Part shown: piece after piece, positions 19,879-29,180 of the stretch
Position numbering within the stretch: position 1 is the first letter of the stretch
Layout: each line of letters opens with the position of its first letter
Assembly: GCF_007828045.1 (NCBI RefSeq)
Contig: NZ_VITN01000026.1
Span: 1-64,000 of the forward strand
Length of the DNA stretch: 64,000 nt
Reading direction: 5' to 3'
From: Nitrospirillum amazonense
GTDB lineage: Bacteria > Pseudomonadota > Alphaproteobacteria > Azospirillales > Azospirillaceae
Program-made: the position numbers and the translations under genes
The notes under the pieces: model-generated
What the model saw: the letters and a program-made list of their open reading frames with translations, nothing else
Told to the model about the DNA's origin: nothing
The model's database searches: none

Positions 19879-21029
19879 CCCGCCTGCTGATCGTCGACGA
19901 CAGCGCCCTGGTCCGCCGCCTGCTGGGCGACCTGTTCACCGCCGCCGGCGATTTCGAGGTGGCGTTCGCCCGCGACGCTCTGGAGGCGCTGGCCCAGCTG
20001 CGGCAGTTCAATCCCGATGTCATTACCCTGGACGTCCACATGCCGCAGATGGACGGGCTGACCTGCCTGGACCAGATCATGGTGGAACAGCCCCGGCCGG
20101 TGGTGATGGTCTCCTCCTTCACCGAGGCGGGGGCCGAGGTGACGCTGGAGGCCATGGCGCTGGGGGCGGTCGATTTCATCCAGAAGCCGGATGGGGCCAT
20201 CTCCCTCAAGATGGACCAGTTGGGGCCCGGTCTGGTGGACAAGGTGCGCCGGGCGGCAGGCGCCCGACTGCGCCGGTCCCACCGCCTGGCCGAGCGCCTG
20301 CGCCGGCAAGCGGGCGCCATCGAGGCCGGCAGGCTGGACATCGGTCCCGTCCCCCAGGGCGCCCTCGCCCCGGCCAAGCGCGCCCGGCCACTGACCGACG
20401 ACCCGCCGCAGAAGGTGGAGGGGGTGGCCCCGACGGCGGAAAGGCAGGCGCTGCCCGGCCTGGTGCTCATCGGCTGTTCCACCGGTGGTCCGCCGGCGCT
20501 GGACGCCGTGCTGGAAGGGTTGCCGGCGGATTTCCCCTGGCCGGTGTTGGTGGCCCAGCACATGCCGGCCACCTTCACCGGCCCGTTGGCGCGCCGCCTG
20601 GACCGCCTCTGCGCCCTGACGGTGCAGGAAGTGGCGCGGCCCACCCCGCTGGCCCCGGGGAACGTCTACATCGGCCGGGGTGACGCCGACCTTGTCCTGA
20701 GCCAGCGCCCGTCTGGCTTGGTGGCGTTGCCCACCCCCGCCAAGGAGGAATACCGCTGGCATCCCAGCGTCGACCGGCTTGTCGACAGCGCATTGTCGCT
20801 GGTGGAGCCGCGGCGCCTGGTGGGCGTGCTGATGACCGGCATGGGTTATGATGGCGCGGCCGCCATGACCCGCCTGCGCAACGACGGCGGACGCACCATC
20901 GCGGAGTCCGAGGAGAGCGCCGTGGTCTGGGGCATGCCGGGTGAACTGGTCAAGGCGGGCGGGGCGGACGTGGTGGCCCCGCTGGAGGAGATATCCGGCC
21001 ACCTGATGCGCATGGTGGCCGGCCGATGA
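19875..21029 (+). CDS. cheB: Chemotaxis response regulator / protein-glutamate methylesterase CheB
   Basis: A 384-residue protein with an N-terminal receiver (LLIVDDSALVRR, phosphoacceptor Asp in ITLDVHMPQMDG, Lys in IQKPDG). An Arg-rich linker leads to the CheB methylesterase domain with the Ser-His-Asp set in IGCSTGGP, QHMPATFT and MTGMGYDGA. It removes receptor methyl groups or deamidates Gln when phosphorylated by CheA. The GTG start overlaps the triple-CheW stop by four bases (GTGA), indicating translational coupling. Confidence 0.95.
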   Translation: MTRLLIVDDSALVRRLLGDLFTAAGDFEVAFARDALEALAQLRQFNPDVITLDVHMPQMDGLTCLDQIMVEQPRPVVMVSSFTEAGAEVTLEAMALGAVDFIQKPDGAISLKMDQLGPGLVDKVRRAAGARLRRSHRLAERLRRQAGAIEAGRLDIGPVPQGALAPAKRARPLTDDPPQKVEGVAPTAERQALPGLVLIGCSTGGPPALDAVLEGLPADFPWPVLVAQHMPATFTGPLARRLDRLCALTVQEVARPTPLAPGNVYIGRGDADLVLSQRPSGLVALPTPAKEEYRWHPSVDRLVDSALSLVEPRRLVGVLMTGMGYDGAAAMTRLRNDGGRTIAESEESAVVWGMPGELVKAGGADVVAPLEEISGHLMRMVAGR

Positions 21030-21931
21030 ATCCCGGCCGTCCCCAGGACCCCAATGGCGACGCCCCGCTGCTGAGCGCGTCCGAACTCGCCCGCTTTTGC
21101 GAGTTCCTGTATGAGCGCACGGGCATGCAGTTCGGGGAGAGCAAGCGGTACTACATCGACCGGCGGGTAGGCCAGCGCATGGCGCAGACGGGGGCCGGCA
21201 GTTTCACCGACTATTTCAACCGCCTGCGCCTGGATCCCGTGGAGGCGGAGCGGCTGATCAACAGCTTCACCATCAACGAGACGTATTTCTACCGCGAAGA
21301 CCATCAGCTGAAGAGCCTCAGCCGCGACATGCTGCCGGACATCGTTTCCCGGCGGGGGCCGGGCGACAAGCTGCGCCTATGGTCCATCCCCTGCTCGACG
21401 GGGGAGGAGCCGTATTCCATCGCCATTTGGCTGCTGGAGAACTGGGCCATGGTGGACGCCTACCATGTGGAGATTGTCGGGTCGGACATCGACACCCAGG
21501 CCTTGGAGGAAGCGCGGCTGGGGCGGTACGCCGCCAAGTCGCTGGCACGCTTGCCGCCGGATCTGCGGCGGGACTATTTCCTGCCGTCCAAGGGACGGGG
21601 TGGGGTCGAGCATTTCCAAATCATCCAGGATTTGCGGGAATCCGTGACCTTCACCAATGCCAACCTGATGGATGGGGACGCGCTGGCCATCCACGGCAGG
21701 TTCGATGTCATCTTCTGCCGCAACCTGTTGATCTATTTTGATGATCGATCACGGCGCCAGGCGGTGCGCAACCTGTACGACCGGTTGGTGCCGGGCGGTT
21801 ATCTATGCCTGGGCCACTCAGAGTCGCTGGCCCGCTTGAGCGACAGTTTCGACGTGCAGCGTTTCGCCGACGCTGTGGTCTACCAGCGCCCGCGGGAGCC
21901 GCGCCCAGCCAAGGCGGGCCGCGATGGATGA
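21026..21931 (+). CDS. cheR: Chemotaxis protein methyltransferase CheR
   Basis: A 301-residue protein. It has the N-terminal four-helix CheR domain (SELARFCEFLYERTGMQF.., YYIDRRVGQRM) and a C-terminal SAM-dependent methyltransferase domain (LWSIPCSTGEEPYSIAIWL, FDVIFCRNLLIYFD, LGHSESL). It adds methyl groups to glutamates of the adjacent MCP. No TPR extension or pentapeptide tether is seen. The ATG overlaps the cheB stop (ATGA). Confidence 0.95.
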   Translation: MNPGRPQDPNGDAPLLSASELARFCEFLYERTGMQFGESKRYYIDRRVGQRMAQTGAGSFTDYFNRLRLDPVEAERLINSFTINETYFYREDHQLKSLSRDMLPDIVSRRGPGDKLRLWSIPCSTGEEPYSIAIWLLENWAMVDAYHVEIVGSDIDTQALEEARLGRYAAKSLARLPPDLRRDYFLPSKGRGGVEHFQIIQDLRESVTFTNANLMDGDALAIHGRFDVIFCRNLLIYFDDRSRRQAVRNLYDRLVPGGYLCLGHSESLARLSDSFDVQRFADAVVYQRPREPRPAKAGRDG

Positions 21932-23933
21932 ACTGCTGGAACAATTCCTGATCGAGGGTCCGGAGCAGGTGCAGCAGGCGGGCGAAGCCTTGCTGGCCCT
22001 GGAAGGCCGGCCGGATGACGCCGCCCTGATCGACCAGGCCTTCCGCGCCATCCACACGCTCAAGGGCTCGGTCGGCCTGTTCGACCTGCCGGCCATGGGC
22101 CGGGTGCTGCACGTGGCGGAGGATTTGCTGGGCGCGTGGCGCGATGGGCGCCAGGCCTTGTCACGGGGCGCCATGGACGCCTTGATCGCCGCCACCGGAC
22201 AGACGGAACGCTGGCTGGGCGCCCTGGCGGCGACGGGGGGCGGCCTGCCGGCGGACGCCGACGCCGTGGCGGCCGACCTGGTCGGCCGCCTGAGCCGCGC
22301 CCTCGACAGCGATGCGCCGCCATCGGCGGCGGTCCAGGCGACGCACATCGACACCGCCTGGATCGAGGCCCTGTTCCGGGACCGCGGATTGGACCCCGCC
22401 CGCTACCCCACGGTGACGGCGCTGCGCTATGTCCCCGATGCCGGCTGCTATTTCCGCGGGGAGGATCCCATCGCCTTCGCGCGGGCGGTGCCGGATTTGC
22501 TGGCCCTGCGCATCACCCGGCGGGATGCCGCGGCACCGGCCGCGGCCGGTGCCTATGACGCCTACGCCTGCGACCTGGTGGTTGAACTGCTGTCGGCGGC
22601 GGCGCCGGAGACCGTCAAGGGACCCTTCCGTTTCGTGCCCGACCAAATCCAGCTGCTGTCCTGGTCGCCGCCTCCGCCGCCATCCGCGCCCGTGCCGCCG
22701 CCAGCCCTGGCGGAGGGGCCGCGCAGCCTGAGGGTGGAGGCCGGCCGTATCGACGCCCTGGCCCAGCTGGTGGATGAGCTGGTGGTGGCCAAGAACGCGC
22801 TGTCCGACCTGGCGGGGCAGATGGCGGACGGATTGGCGCCGCAAGCGGCAGTGCAAATCCTGGGGGACAGGCAGGCGACGCTGGACCGGCTGGTCGGGCG
22901 TTTGCACCGCACGGTGATGGGCATACGCCTGGTGCCCATCCTGCCCTTGCTGCGCCGCTTCTCCCGGGTGGTGCGCGAAACCGCGACCGCCTTGGGCAAG
23001 GAGGTCGATCTGGCGGTCGATGGCCAGGATGTCCAGGTCGACAAGGCCATTGTCGAGGGATTGTTCGAACCCCTGACCCATTTGCTGCGCAACGCCGTCG
23101 ACCATGGCATCGAGCCGGCGGCGGAACGCGCCGCGGCGGGCAAGCCCACCCGCGCCTTGATCCGCTTGGTCGCCCGCCGTGAGGGCGACCACGTCGTCAT
23201 CGACGTGGCCGATGACGGGCGGGGCATGGATCCGGCCCGTATCCGCCGGGTCGCCGCCGCGCGCGGGCTGTTGCCTGATCGTATGCTGGACGCCCTGGCC
23301 GACGATCAGGTGCTGGACCTGGTGTTCCGTCCCGGCTTCTCGACCGCCGAGGCGGTGACCGACCTGTCCGGCCGGGGGGTGGGCATGGACGCCGTGCGCG
23401 CCGCGGTCGGCCGCCTGGGCGGCAGCGTCGGCATCAGCAGTGCCTCCGGCCAGGGCACGACGGTGCGTCTGGTCCTGCCCCTGAACCTGGTGCTGACCAA
23501 GGTCATGGTCGTGGCGGTGGCGGGGGAACGCTACGGCATCCCCATGGACGGCATCGTGGAAACGGCGCGCGTGGACCCGGATCGCGTCCGGCCCATCCGC
23601 GCCGGGCGGGCCTTCGTGCTGCGCGACACGGCCGTACCGCTCCTGTCCCTGGCGGCGTTGCTGGGGCTGCCGGAAGAGGCGCGGGTAGACGGGGGGCCGT
23701 GCCGGGCGGTGGTGGCGCGGGCGGGCGGCGATCTGGTGGCGGTGGAGGTTGGCGCCTTCGTTGGCCGGCGCGACGTGGTGTTGCGGCCCCTGACCGGCCT
23801 GCTATCGGCGATGCCGGGCCTGTTGGGGACAACTCTTTTGGGGGATGGGCACGTGCTGATGGTCCTGGATGTGCCCGGCCTGATCGCCGCCGCGACTGGC
23901 GATACAGCGCCGATGGGGCAGGGGGCACTATGA
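21924..23933 (+). CDS. cheA: Chemotaxis histidine kinase CheA
   Basis: A 669-residue kinase. The Hpt domain at the N-terminus carries the phospho-His in FRAIHTLKGSVG (about residue 45). A region at about 130-250 may replace the usual P2 regulator-binding domain, followed by a proline-rich linker. The dimerisation helices (RIDALAQLVDELVVAKNAL), the ATPase with N-box HLLRNAVDHGIEP, G boxes DVADDGRGMD and SGRGVGMDAV, and a C-terminal CheW-like domain complete it. It overlaps the cheR stop by eight bases. Its likely phospho-acceptors are CheB and the CheY-like protein encoded just downstream; no other CheY is present in this unit. Confidence 0.95.
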   Translation: MDELLEQFLIEGPEQVQQAGEALLALEGRPDDAALIDQAFRAIHTLKGSVGLFDLPAMGRVLHVAEDLLGAWRDGRQALSRGAMDALIAATGQTERWLGALAATGGGLPADADAVAADLVGRLSRALDSDAPPSAAVQATHIDTAWIEALFRDRGLDPARYPTVTALRYVPDAGCYFRGEDPIAFARAVPDLLALRITRRDAAAPAAAGAYDAYACDLVVELLSAAAPETVKGPFRFVPDQIQLLSWSPPPPPSAPVPPPALAEGPRSLRVEAGRIDALAQLVDELVVAKNALSDLAGQMADGLAPQAAVQILGDRQATLDRLVGRLHRTVMGIRLVPILPLLRRFSRVVRETATALGKEVDLAVDGQDVQVDKAIVEGLFEPLTHLLRNAVDHGIEPAAERAAAGKPTRALIRLVARREGDHVVIDVADDGRGMDPARIRRVAAARGLLPDRMLDALADDQVLDLVFRPGFSTAEAVTDLSGRGVGMDAVRAAVGRLGGSVGISSASGQGTTVRLVLPLNLVLTKVMVVAVAGERYGIPMDGIVETARVDPDRVRPIRAGRAFVLRDTAVPLLSLAALLGLPEEARVDGGPCRAVVARAGGDLVAVEVGAFVGRRDVVLRPLTGLLSAMPGLLGTTLLGDGHVLMVLDVPGLIAAATGDTAPMGQGAL

Positions 23934-24172
23934 CGGTGGAGGTCGCGGGGAATGTGATCCACCTGCGAGGCGCCTGCGCCGCCGAGGACGCGGAAACCTT
24001 GCTGTCGCGGCTGCAGACGGCGCCCGAGTCCGAAATCGACGTTACCGCTTGCCGCCACCTGCACGGCGCCATTGTTCAGGTTTTGCTCGCTTTTCGGCCT
24101 AATGTACGCGGTATGACCGAAGATATATTTCTGCGTGACTGGGTCATACCCAATTTGGCGGCGCATCGCTAA
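23930..24172 (+). CDS. Small STAS-like domain protein in the chemosensory operon
   Basis: An 80-residue protein overlapping the cheA stop (ATGA). The pattern VIHLRGACAAEDAETLLSRL followed by DVTACRHLHGAIVQVLLA fits a STAS (anti-sigma-antagonist) fold. However, the site usually holding the phosphorylatable Ser reads HLHGA, so classical serine phosphorylation is unlikely. Similar small STAS proteins accompany some non-motility chemosensory clusters; here the role is unknown. It closes the six-gene coupled run. Confidence 0.6.
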   Translation: MTVEVAGNVIHLRGACAAEDAETLLSRLQTAPESEIDVTACRHLHGAIVQVLLAFRPNVRGMTEDIFLRDWVIPNLAAHR

Positions 24173-24298
24173 GTCTTTCGCAGACAAGATTACTGGGCGC
24201 GCGCTATACATATTTGGTCACTGGCCGGGCGCGAAAAGACCGATAACTTGCTGGTGACGATAATAGGCTGATTGGATGACTTGGGCGGGATGGTTGAA

Positions 24299-24682
24299 AT
24301 GGGTACTACGGTCTTAATCGTCGATGATAGCAAACTAGCGCGTATCGTCGTGGCCAAGGCTATCGCGGCGCTGCAGCCCGGTTGGACAAAGGTCGAGGCG
24401 AGCAACGCCGACGAGGCGCTGGCCATCCTGCGCGATGGTCAAGTCGATCTCGCCATCCTGGACTTCAACATGCCTGGCCGAAATGGATTGGAGTTGGCGG
24501 AGCATATGCGACATCGCTACCCCGACATGCCCATAGCGCTCGCGACCGCCAACGTGCAGGACGAGGTGATCGCCCGCGCCCGCGCGGCCAACGCCACCTT
24601 CGTCAGCAAGCCCATCACCGAAGACGGAATCCGGGACTTCCTGTCCGGCGCGGCCTTGAAGCTGCGCGCGGTGCACGGATGA
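24299..24682 (+). CDS. CheY-like single-domain response regulator
   Basis: A 127-residue receiver with Asp9/Asp10, phosphoacceptor Asp55 (AILDFNMPGRNG), a Thr in LATANV and Lys in FVSKPI, and no output domain. It is probably phosphorylated by the CheA encoded upstream or by the hybrid kinase downstream, and dephosphorylated by the overlapping CheC-like gene. The start is uncertain among ATGs at 24272, 24290 and 24299; the last gives the standard receiver N-terminus. The 126-bp AT-richer gap before it suggests its own promoter. Confidence 0.9.
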   Translation: MGTTVLIVDDSKLARIVVAKAIAALQPGWTKVEASNADEALAILRDGQVDLAILDFNMPGRNGLELAEHMRHRYPDMPIALATANVQDEVIARARAANATFVSKPITEDGIRDFLSGAALKLRAVHG

Positions 24683-25329
24683 AGCACCCCCCCCCTATCC
24701 TGGATGAGTTGGAGAACGACGCGCTGACCGAACTGGTCAACATCGGTGTCAGCCGCGCGGCCGTCAGCCTGCGCAAGATGGTGGGCAACCAGGTGACGCT
24801 GTCGGTGCCGTCGGTGGAGGTGGTGGGCCGCAAGCTGGCCGCCACCCTGATCCAGGAGCGGGAAAGCGATGAACTGGTGGCCGTCCGCCAGGATTTCACC
24901 GGCGCCTTCAACGGCCGCGCGCTGCTGATCTTCCCTGAGTCCAACAGCCTGGAACTGGTCCGCGCCGTCACCCAGGACGAGCTGTCGCGGCCGGAGATGA
25001 TCGACATTGAGGAGGAGGCCCTGGCCGAGACGGGCAACGTCGTCCTGAACGGTTGCCTGGCCACCATGGCCAATATCCTGCAGCGGCCCCTGACCATGTC
25101 GCTGCCGCAGGTGCTGCGCGGCGATGGGCAGATTCTGTTCGAGCTGGCGGATACGCAGGACGACGATGGCGTCGTCCTGTTCCTGTACATCAATTTCGCC
25201 ATCAGCGGCCGGGACATCCGGGGCTATATCGCCATGCTGATGGATCTGCCGTCATTGCAGTCGCTGAAGGAGCTGATCGGCGAATTCATCGCGCGGGTGG
25301 TGGGCACGGACGGTGGCGATGCCCACTGA
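24679..25329 (+). CDS. CheC-family phosphatase-like protein
   Basis: A 216-residue protein with two copies of the CheC/CheX/FliY active-site helix: ENDALTELVNIGVSRAA near residue 12 and EEALAETGNVVLNGC near residue 116. Each has the E..N pair, with a Pro about 20 residues later in the first. CheC-type proteins dephosphorylate CheY-P. The ATG overlaps the stop of the CheY-like gene (ATGA), a layout that supports a regulator/phosphatase pair. Confidence 0.88.
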   Translation: MKHPPPILDELENDALTELVNIGVSRAAVSLRKMVGNQVTLSVPSVEVVGRKLAATLIQERESDELVAVRQDFTGAFNGRALLIFPESNSLELVRAVTQDELSRPEMIDIEEEALAETGNVVLNGCLATMANILQRPLTMSLPQVLRGDGQILFELADTQDDDGVVLFLYINFAISGRDIRGYIAMLMDLPSLQSLKELIGEFIARVVGTDGGDAH

Positions 25330-25365
25330 CGGTCTTGCCTCCGGCGCCGGGGGGAGGGGGCGGTC

Positions 25366-28194
25366 ATGAGCGGCCGAGCGGAGGCTGTGATCGTGATGGA
25401 GCGGGACGGCGAGGTTTTGCCGGAGGTGCGGGCGCTGTGCGGCCCGCTGCTGGACGCGCTCGTCCAATCCGGCATGCCCCTGACCATCACCGATCATCGC
25501 CGGCCGGGCGAGCCGCTGGTTTTCGCCAACCCCGCGTTCGAACGCCTGACCGGCCACGCCTTCAGCGGCTTGGCCAACCGGCCTTTCGGCTTCCTGGCCG
25601 CCGCCGATGCCGACCCGGCCATCCTGGCCGGGATCGAGGAGGCTTTGGCCGCCGACCGGCCGCTGACGGCCGATCTGCGGGTGATGCGCAAGGATGGCAC
25701 CATCTTCTGGGATCGCCTGCGGCTGACCCCGGTCGTGGATGGCCAGGGCGCCACGCCCTATTTCCTGTGGACCCATTGCGACCAGACCGTGGAGCTCGCC
25801 CGCATGGAGGTGGAGGCCGAGCTGGCCGCGAGCCGCCAGGCGCTGGCCAACGCCAAGGAACGGGCGCGCCTGGCCCAGGCCGTGGGCGGTACCGCCGGCG
25901 CCTGGGAATGGGATGTGGCCGACGGCCGGCTTTACGCCGACGCCCGCTTCGCCGAGCTGTACGGCCTGGATCCGGTGGCCGCCGGCAACGGCCTGTCCAC
26001 CGACGCCTTCTTCGATTCCATCCACACCGATGACCGCATGCGCATCCGCATCGCCGTGGCCGGGGTGATGCACGGCGCCGACATCTTCGCCAAGGACTAC
26101 CGCGTGGTGGGCCGTGACGGCACGGTGCGCTGGGTCTCGGCCCGCGGGGGCGCCGATCGCGCCGCCGACGGGGTGGCGCGCCGCTTCCGCGGGGTGCTGG
26201 CCGACATCACCGAGCAGAAGCGGGTGGAGGAACAGCTGCGCGTGGCCCAGACCGCGGGCGGCGTGGGCACGTTCGAGTATATCAGCGGTTTCGGCACCGT
26301 ATCCGTGTCCGAGCAGTTCTGCCGCCTGCTGGGCCTGCACCCGACGACGGCCCTGCCGGTGCGCACCGTCAACGCCGTGGTGCTGGCCGATGACGCCCCC
26401 CTGATCACCAGCCTGGAGGGCGGGGAGACCGCACCCCCCTATCGCGAGTTCCGCATCCGGCGGCCCGATACGGGGGAGATCCGCTGGCTGGCCCAGCGGG
26501 GGGAGCATCGCCGCGACGGAAAGCGCGACCGCGAGGGGCGCCAGGGTTCGGGCAGCCGTTTCATCGGGGTGATCTACGACATCACCGCGTCCAAGGACGC
26601 GGAGGAGAAGCTGCGCCAGTTCGCGGAGACGCTGGAGGCGCGGGTGGAGGAACGCACGCGGGAGCGCGACCGCGTCTGGAACAACTCGCGCGACCTGCTG
26701 GTCATCATCGGCGCCGATGGCATCTGCCGGGCGGTCAGCCCCTCCTGGACCGCTATCCTGGGCCATGAGACGGATAAGGTGGTGGGCCGTCAGGTGCAGG
26801 ACTTCGTCCACGCCGACGACGTGGTGGCGACGGCGGAGGCGCTGATGGGCGCCCTTCATGATCAGAACCTGACCAATTTTGAGAATCGCCAGTTGCACAA
26901 GGACGGCAGCCTGCGCTGGATCTCCTGGAACACGTCCAAGGAAGGCGATCTGGTCTACGCCTATGGCCGCGACATCACCGAGGACAAGCAGCGCGCCGAC
27001 ATGCTGCGCCAGACGGAAGAGCAGCTGCGCCAGGCCCAGAAGATGGAGGCCGTGGGCCAGCTGACCGGCGGGCTGGCGCACGACTTCAACAACATGCTGA
27101 TGGGCGTCATCGGCGGCCTGGATATCGTGCGCCGCCGCATATCCCAGGGCCGGCTGAACGACCTGGACCGGTTCATGGATGCCTCCATGGCCTCGGCCCA
27201 GCGTGCGGCGGCCCTGACCCACCGCCTGTTGGCCTTCTCGCGCCGGCAGTCGCTGGACCCCAAGCCCATCGACGTCAACGATCTGGTGCGGTCCATGGAG
27301 GACCTGCTGCGCCGAACCTTGGGCGAGCAGATCGAGCTGCGCATCACTGTGGCGGAGAACCTGACGGCGGCCCGCAGCGACGTGAACCAGCTGGAAAGCG
27401 CCATCCTCAACCTGGCGATCAACGCGCGCGACGCCATGCCCGACGGCGGCATCCTGACCATCGAGACCAGCCGCGCCACCCTGGACCGGTCCTATACCCA
27501 CCGGCATGACGGCCTGTCGCCCGGCGACTATGTCATGATCCGGGTCAGCGATACCGGCATGGGCATGCCGCCCGATGTGGTGGCGAAGGCCTTCGATCCC
27601 TTCTTCACCACCAAACCCATCGGCCAGGGTACGGGCCTGGGCCTGTCCATGATCTATGGCTTCGTCAAGCAGACGGGCGGCCATGTGCGCATCGACAGCG
27701 AGCCCTGGCGCGGCACGGCCATCACCCTATACCTGCCGTGCGACGGCGGCGCCAACGCCCAGGATGGTGGCTTGGCCGGCATGGGCGAGATGCCGGAAGG
27801 GGCGGGGGAGATCGTCCTGGTGGTGGAGGATGACGATTCCGTGCGGTTGCTGGTCCTGGATGTGCTGCAGGAACTGGGGTACACCGCCCTGCACGCAGCC
27901 GACGGGCGCGGGGCGCTGAGCGTCATCGAATCCTCCAGCCAGATCGACCTGCTGATCACCGATGTCGGATTGCCAGGCCTGAACGGCCGGCAATTGGCGG
28001 AGATCGCGCGTCGGCGGCGGCCCAACCTGCCGGTTCTGTTCGTCACGGGCTACGCCGCCAACGCCGCCGTGCGCGGCGACTTCCTGGAACCGGGCATGGA
28101 CATGGTGATGAAGCCCTTCGCCATGGACGAGCTGGCGGCCAAGATCCGCGGCATCCTGGAAGAGCGGCAGGTGTTGGCGGCATCTCCCTCTTAG
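25366..28194 (+). CDS. Multi-PAS hybrid sensor histidine kinase
   Basis: A 942-residue cytosolic kinase with no membrane segment. Four PAS domains occupy about residues 25-145, 165-285, 290-410 and 435-545, several followed by PAC motifs ([13 protein letters not shown]). Then comes a HisKA helix ([11 protein letters not shown], His572), an HATPase domain ([36 protein letters not shown]) and a C-terminal receiver with Asp866 ([13 protein letters not shown]). The first PAS resembles LOV domains ([11 protein letters not shown]) but lacks the photoactive Cys. It begins 36 bases after the CheC-like gene behind GGGGAGGGGG, so it may feed this chemosensory pathway. Confidence 0.92.
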   Translation: MSGRAEAVIVMERDGEVLPEVRALCGPLLDALVQSGMPLTITDHRRPGEPLVFANPAFERLTGHAFSGLANRPFGFLAAADADPAILAGIEEALAADRPLTADLRVMRKDGTIFWDRLRLTPVVDGQGATPYFLWTHCDQTVELARMEVEAELAASRQALANAKERARLAQAVGGTAGAWEWDVADGRLYADARFAELYGLDPVAAGNGLSTDAFFDSIHTDDRMRIRIAVAGVMHGADIFAKDYRVVGRDGTVRWVSARGGADRAADGVARRFRGVLADITEQKRVEEQLRVAQTAGGVGTFEYISGFGTVSVSEQFCRLLGLHPTTALPVRTVNAVVLADDAPLITSLEGGETAPPYREFRIRRPDTGEIRWLAQRGEHRRDGKRDREGRQGSGSRFIGVIYDITASKDAEEKLRQFAETLEARVEERTRERDRVWNNSRDLLVIIGADGICRAVSPSWTAILGHETDKVVGRQVQDFVHADDVVATAEALMGALHDQNLTNFENRQLHKDGSLRWISWNTSKEGDLVYAYGRDITEDKQRADMLRQTEEQLRQAQKMEAVGQLTGGLAHDFNNMLMGVIGGLDIVRRRISQGRLNDLDRFMDASMASAQRAAALTHRLLAFSRRQSLDPKPIDVNDLVRSMEDLLRRTLGEQIELRITVAENLTAARSDVNQLESAILNLAINARDAMPDGGILTIETSRATLDRSYTHRHDGLSPGDYVMIRVSDTGMGMPPDVVAKAFDPFFTTKPIGQGTGLGLSMIYGFVKQTGGHVRIDSEPWRGTAITLYLPCDGGANAQDGGLAGMGEMPEGAGEIVLVVEDDDSVRLLVLDVLQELGYTALHAADGRGALSVIESSSQIDLLITDVGLPGLNGRQLAEIARRRRPNLPVLFVTGYAANAAVRGDFLEPGMDMVMKPFAMDELAAKIRGILEERQVLAASPS

Positions 28195-28288
28195 CGAGTA
28201 TATCGCTGTTGTGAATTTCGTATAGGTTGCGACGCGGCCGGCTTTCGGGCATATCTGGCCTCAGGTGGCTTGAACCCTGGGGGCTGAG

Positions 28289-29131
28289 ATGCGGACGGAT
28301 GTGATCATAGGCGCGGTGGCCTTGCTGATGCTGGCGGGCTGCGCCGCCACCGGACAAGGAACGGGTGGCTCCGGAACGGCCGGGCAGGGCACCAGCGCCA
28401 CGCCGGCCCAGCTTTTCGCTCGCTCCTTAAACGCGGCGGCTGTGGCGCGGCCCGACCTGGTCGGGCCGGAGCTGGTGCGCATCGCGCCCGACGCTCCCCA
28501 GGCGTCCTGGGCCAAGCTTGTGTGGCGCGACGGCCCGCACGGGCGCCAGGTGCTGGTGGCCTCCACCATGGCCACCGCGGCTTATGAGAAATATTATGCC
28601 GGAAAGGCCGGGGGCACCTCGCCCGACAGTTGGGGCACCATGTGGGTGACGGCCGTGCCGCAGCTGCAGGAATTTTGCGCCGGTGCCGCCGGCGACGCCT
28701 CCGCCAAAACCGAACGGGTGAAGCAGTATCTGGGCCTGGACCCATCCCGCGACTATTCCGAGGTGGTTGAGATGTGGGTGGCGCCCGAGGCGCTGGCCCG
28801 GCCGTGTCCGGACACCGACGTGACGGCCGCCCACTGCACCCTGGATGCCTCCGCCACCGTGGCCCGGCCCAGTTGCGCCACCGGCGACGCCGCTTGCCTG
28901 GAGAAGCAAGGCTATTGGGATTGGTTCGCCCGCAACATGCGCGTGACCTATGTCGACGGCGGTGCGCCCTGGACCCGCCTGGGTTATACCTATGACTGGC
29001 ATCCCCAGGCCGGCGGGCCGGACGGCGCCGTCCGCTATGGCGCCAGCGAGTTCATCCTGAAACCCAGCCGCCCCTACGACATCCGCGCCGCCTACACTCT
29101 CGCCGACTACTGCCGCAAGCCGGCGGCCTGA
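28289..29131 (+). CDS. Predicted lipoprotein of unknown function
   Basis: A 280-residue protein whose signal sequence ends in a lipobox (LMLAGC, Cys at residue 18), followed by a Gly/Ser/Thr linker. The mature domain contains several Cys residues (CPDTDVTAAHC, CATGDAAC) and a Trp/Tyr-rich C-terminal half (YWDWFARNMRVTYVDGGAPWTRLGYTYDWHP). I do not recognise the family. It probably sits in the outer membrane facing the periplasm. It is separated from the hybrid kinase by an AT-richer 94-bp gap. Confidence 0.75.
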   Translation: MRTDVIIGAVALLMLAGCAATGQGTGGSGTAGQGTSATPAQLFARSLNAAAVARPDLVGPELVRIAPDAPQASWAKLVWRDGPHGRQVLVASTMATAAYEKYYAGKAGGTSPDSWGTMWVTAVPQLQEFCAGAAGDASAKTERVKQYLGLDPSRDYSEVVEMWVAPEALARPCPDTDVTAAHCTLDASATVARPSCATGDAACLEKQGYWDWFARNMRVTYVDGGAPWTRLGYTYDWHPQAGGPDGAVRYGASEFILKPSRPYDIRAAYTLADYCRKPAA

Positions 29132-29180
29132 AGCCGGTGAACGCGACACCCTGTGGTGCTGCCGCGGGCGCCTGCCGGCG

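Noticed and set aside
25252-27684. 810-codon open frame antisense to the hybrid kinase
   Set aside because: Same cause: a shadow of the GC-rich kinase gene; no domain or ribosome-binding site.
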